Source of the DNA: Slackia faecicanis
GTDB lineage: Bacteria; Actinomycetota; Coriobacteriia; Coriobacteriales; Eggerthellaceae
DNA: 64,000 nt
Assembly (NCBI RefSeq): GCF_003725295.1
Contig: NZ_QICB01000006.1
Span: 42,478-106,477, forward strand
Direction of reading: 5' to 3'
Shown one piece after another: positions 63,695-64,000 of the stretch. Made by a program: the position numbers and the translations under genes. How positions within the stretch are numbered: the stretch's first letter is position 1; each line of letters opens with the position of its first letter. The notes beneath the pieces are model-generated. The model had not been told where the DNA came from. It searched no databases and saw only the letters and a list, made by a program, of their open reading frames with translations.

Positions 63695-64000
63695 CTATGC
63701 GTACAGGCCGTTGATGAAGCGCATCACCACGGCGGCCGTCTCGGCGCGGGTGGCGCCGCCCTTCGGGTCCAGGCGGCCGCTGCCGTCGGCGTGGCCGCGC
63801 AGCAGGCCCTCGGACACCGCCCACGACAGGGCCTCGGAGGCCCAGTCGGACGCCTGGCCGCCGTCGGAGAAGACGGACAGGTCGGCGCGGCCGGAGACGT
63901 CCAGGCCCAGGTGCTTCGCGTAGCGCATGGCGAACACGGCCATCTGCTCGCGGGTCACCGGGTCGTCGCCGCCGAACTCGGAGCCGTCGCCGTAGCCGTT
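63695..64000 (-). CDS. SLH-domain surface protein, C-terminal part (5' end outside window)
   Basis: The reading frame runs to the window edge, so the start is outside. About 101 residues are visible, forming the end of one SLH domain and a complete last one: TREQMAVFAMRYAKHLGLD and RAETAAVVMRFINGLY. They are very like the last SLH domains of the protein at 32640, so the two probably share the same wall anchor. The rest of the protein is unknown. Confidence 0.85.
   Translation of the reverse strand, partial: NGYGDGSEFGGDDPVTREQMAVFAMRYAKHLGLDVSGRADLSVFSDGGQASDWASEALSWAVSEGLLRGHADGSGRLDPKGGATRAETAAVVMRFINGLYA

Overview
The window looks like chromosomal DNA of a high-GC, anaerobic, gut-type actinobacterium, most likely class Coriobacteriia, family Eggerthellaceae. 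The evidence is indirect: two Tat-exported, lipobox-bearing FAD reductases of the fumarate/urocanate reductase type, each divergent from a membrane-spanning LuxR-type regulator; several SLH-anchored and other large surface proteins; many amino-acid handling genes; and strong AGGAGG ribosome binding sites. No ribosomal RNA, CRISPR array, phage or transposase gene is visible. The two genes at the window ends are cut.

Layout. 1-7430: end of a class A beta-lactamase-like serine hydrolase, a Bcr/CflA-type MFS exporter, a membrane dipeptidase, IlvE, an Asp/Glu racemase, a TauE/SafE exporter, a methyltransferase and a small membrane protein. 7440-16370: LigA, then the tightly coupled set acpS, nnrD and a DUF308 membrane protein, ferritin, DegV, DUF1836, a YgbA-type protein and a ZIP metal transporter. 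16900-32300: two class I/II aminotransferases, a Pro/Ala-rich membrane protein, a PQ-loop protein, FAD reductase 1 with its LuxR partner, two APC amino-acid transporters, an acetamidase/formamidase, a TIM-barrel-like protein of unknown function, and a third membrane LuxR divergent from the second APC transporter. 32640-36330: a large beta-helix protein with SLH repeats and an initiator tRNA. 36700-45530: rRNA methyltransferase, a 37-residue membrane protein, Nudix hydrolase with a Kbl/BioF-type enzyme, M29 aminopeptidase, lrgAB, an FMN reductase and a HAD phosphatase. 45730-54090: a DUF11-type surface protein, a phosphofructokinase and a four-gene module (ECF sigma factor, membrane protein, ABC ATPase, ABC permease). 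54680-64000: FAD reductase 2 with its LuxR partner, a cyclase-family hydrolase, a 1327-residue InlB-type surface protein with a C9 tract, and a cut SLH protein.

How it fits together. The theme is amino-acid and peptide use (dipeptidase, M29 aminopeptidase, aminotransferases, racemase, APC carriers) next to reductases that probably use an organic electron acceptor outside the membrane. Three times the same layout appears: a metabolic gene on the minus strand facing away from a membrane-bound LuxR regulator on the plus strand.

Most notable non-coding signals: a structured leader with a terminator ahead of the APC antiporter (30889-31038), a 133-bp unit with 20-bp perfect terminal inverted repeats (40262-40394), three tandem hairpins (27854-28014), an initiator tRNA with an unusual U1/G72 end, and a C9 tract inside a surface-protein gene. 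All functional calls come from reading the sequence; no database search was run.
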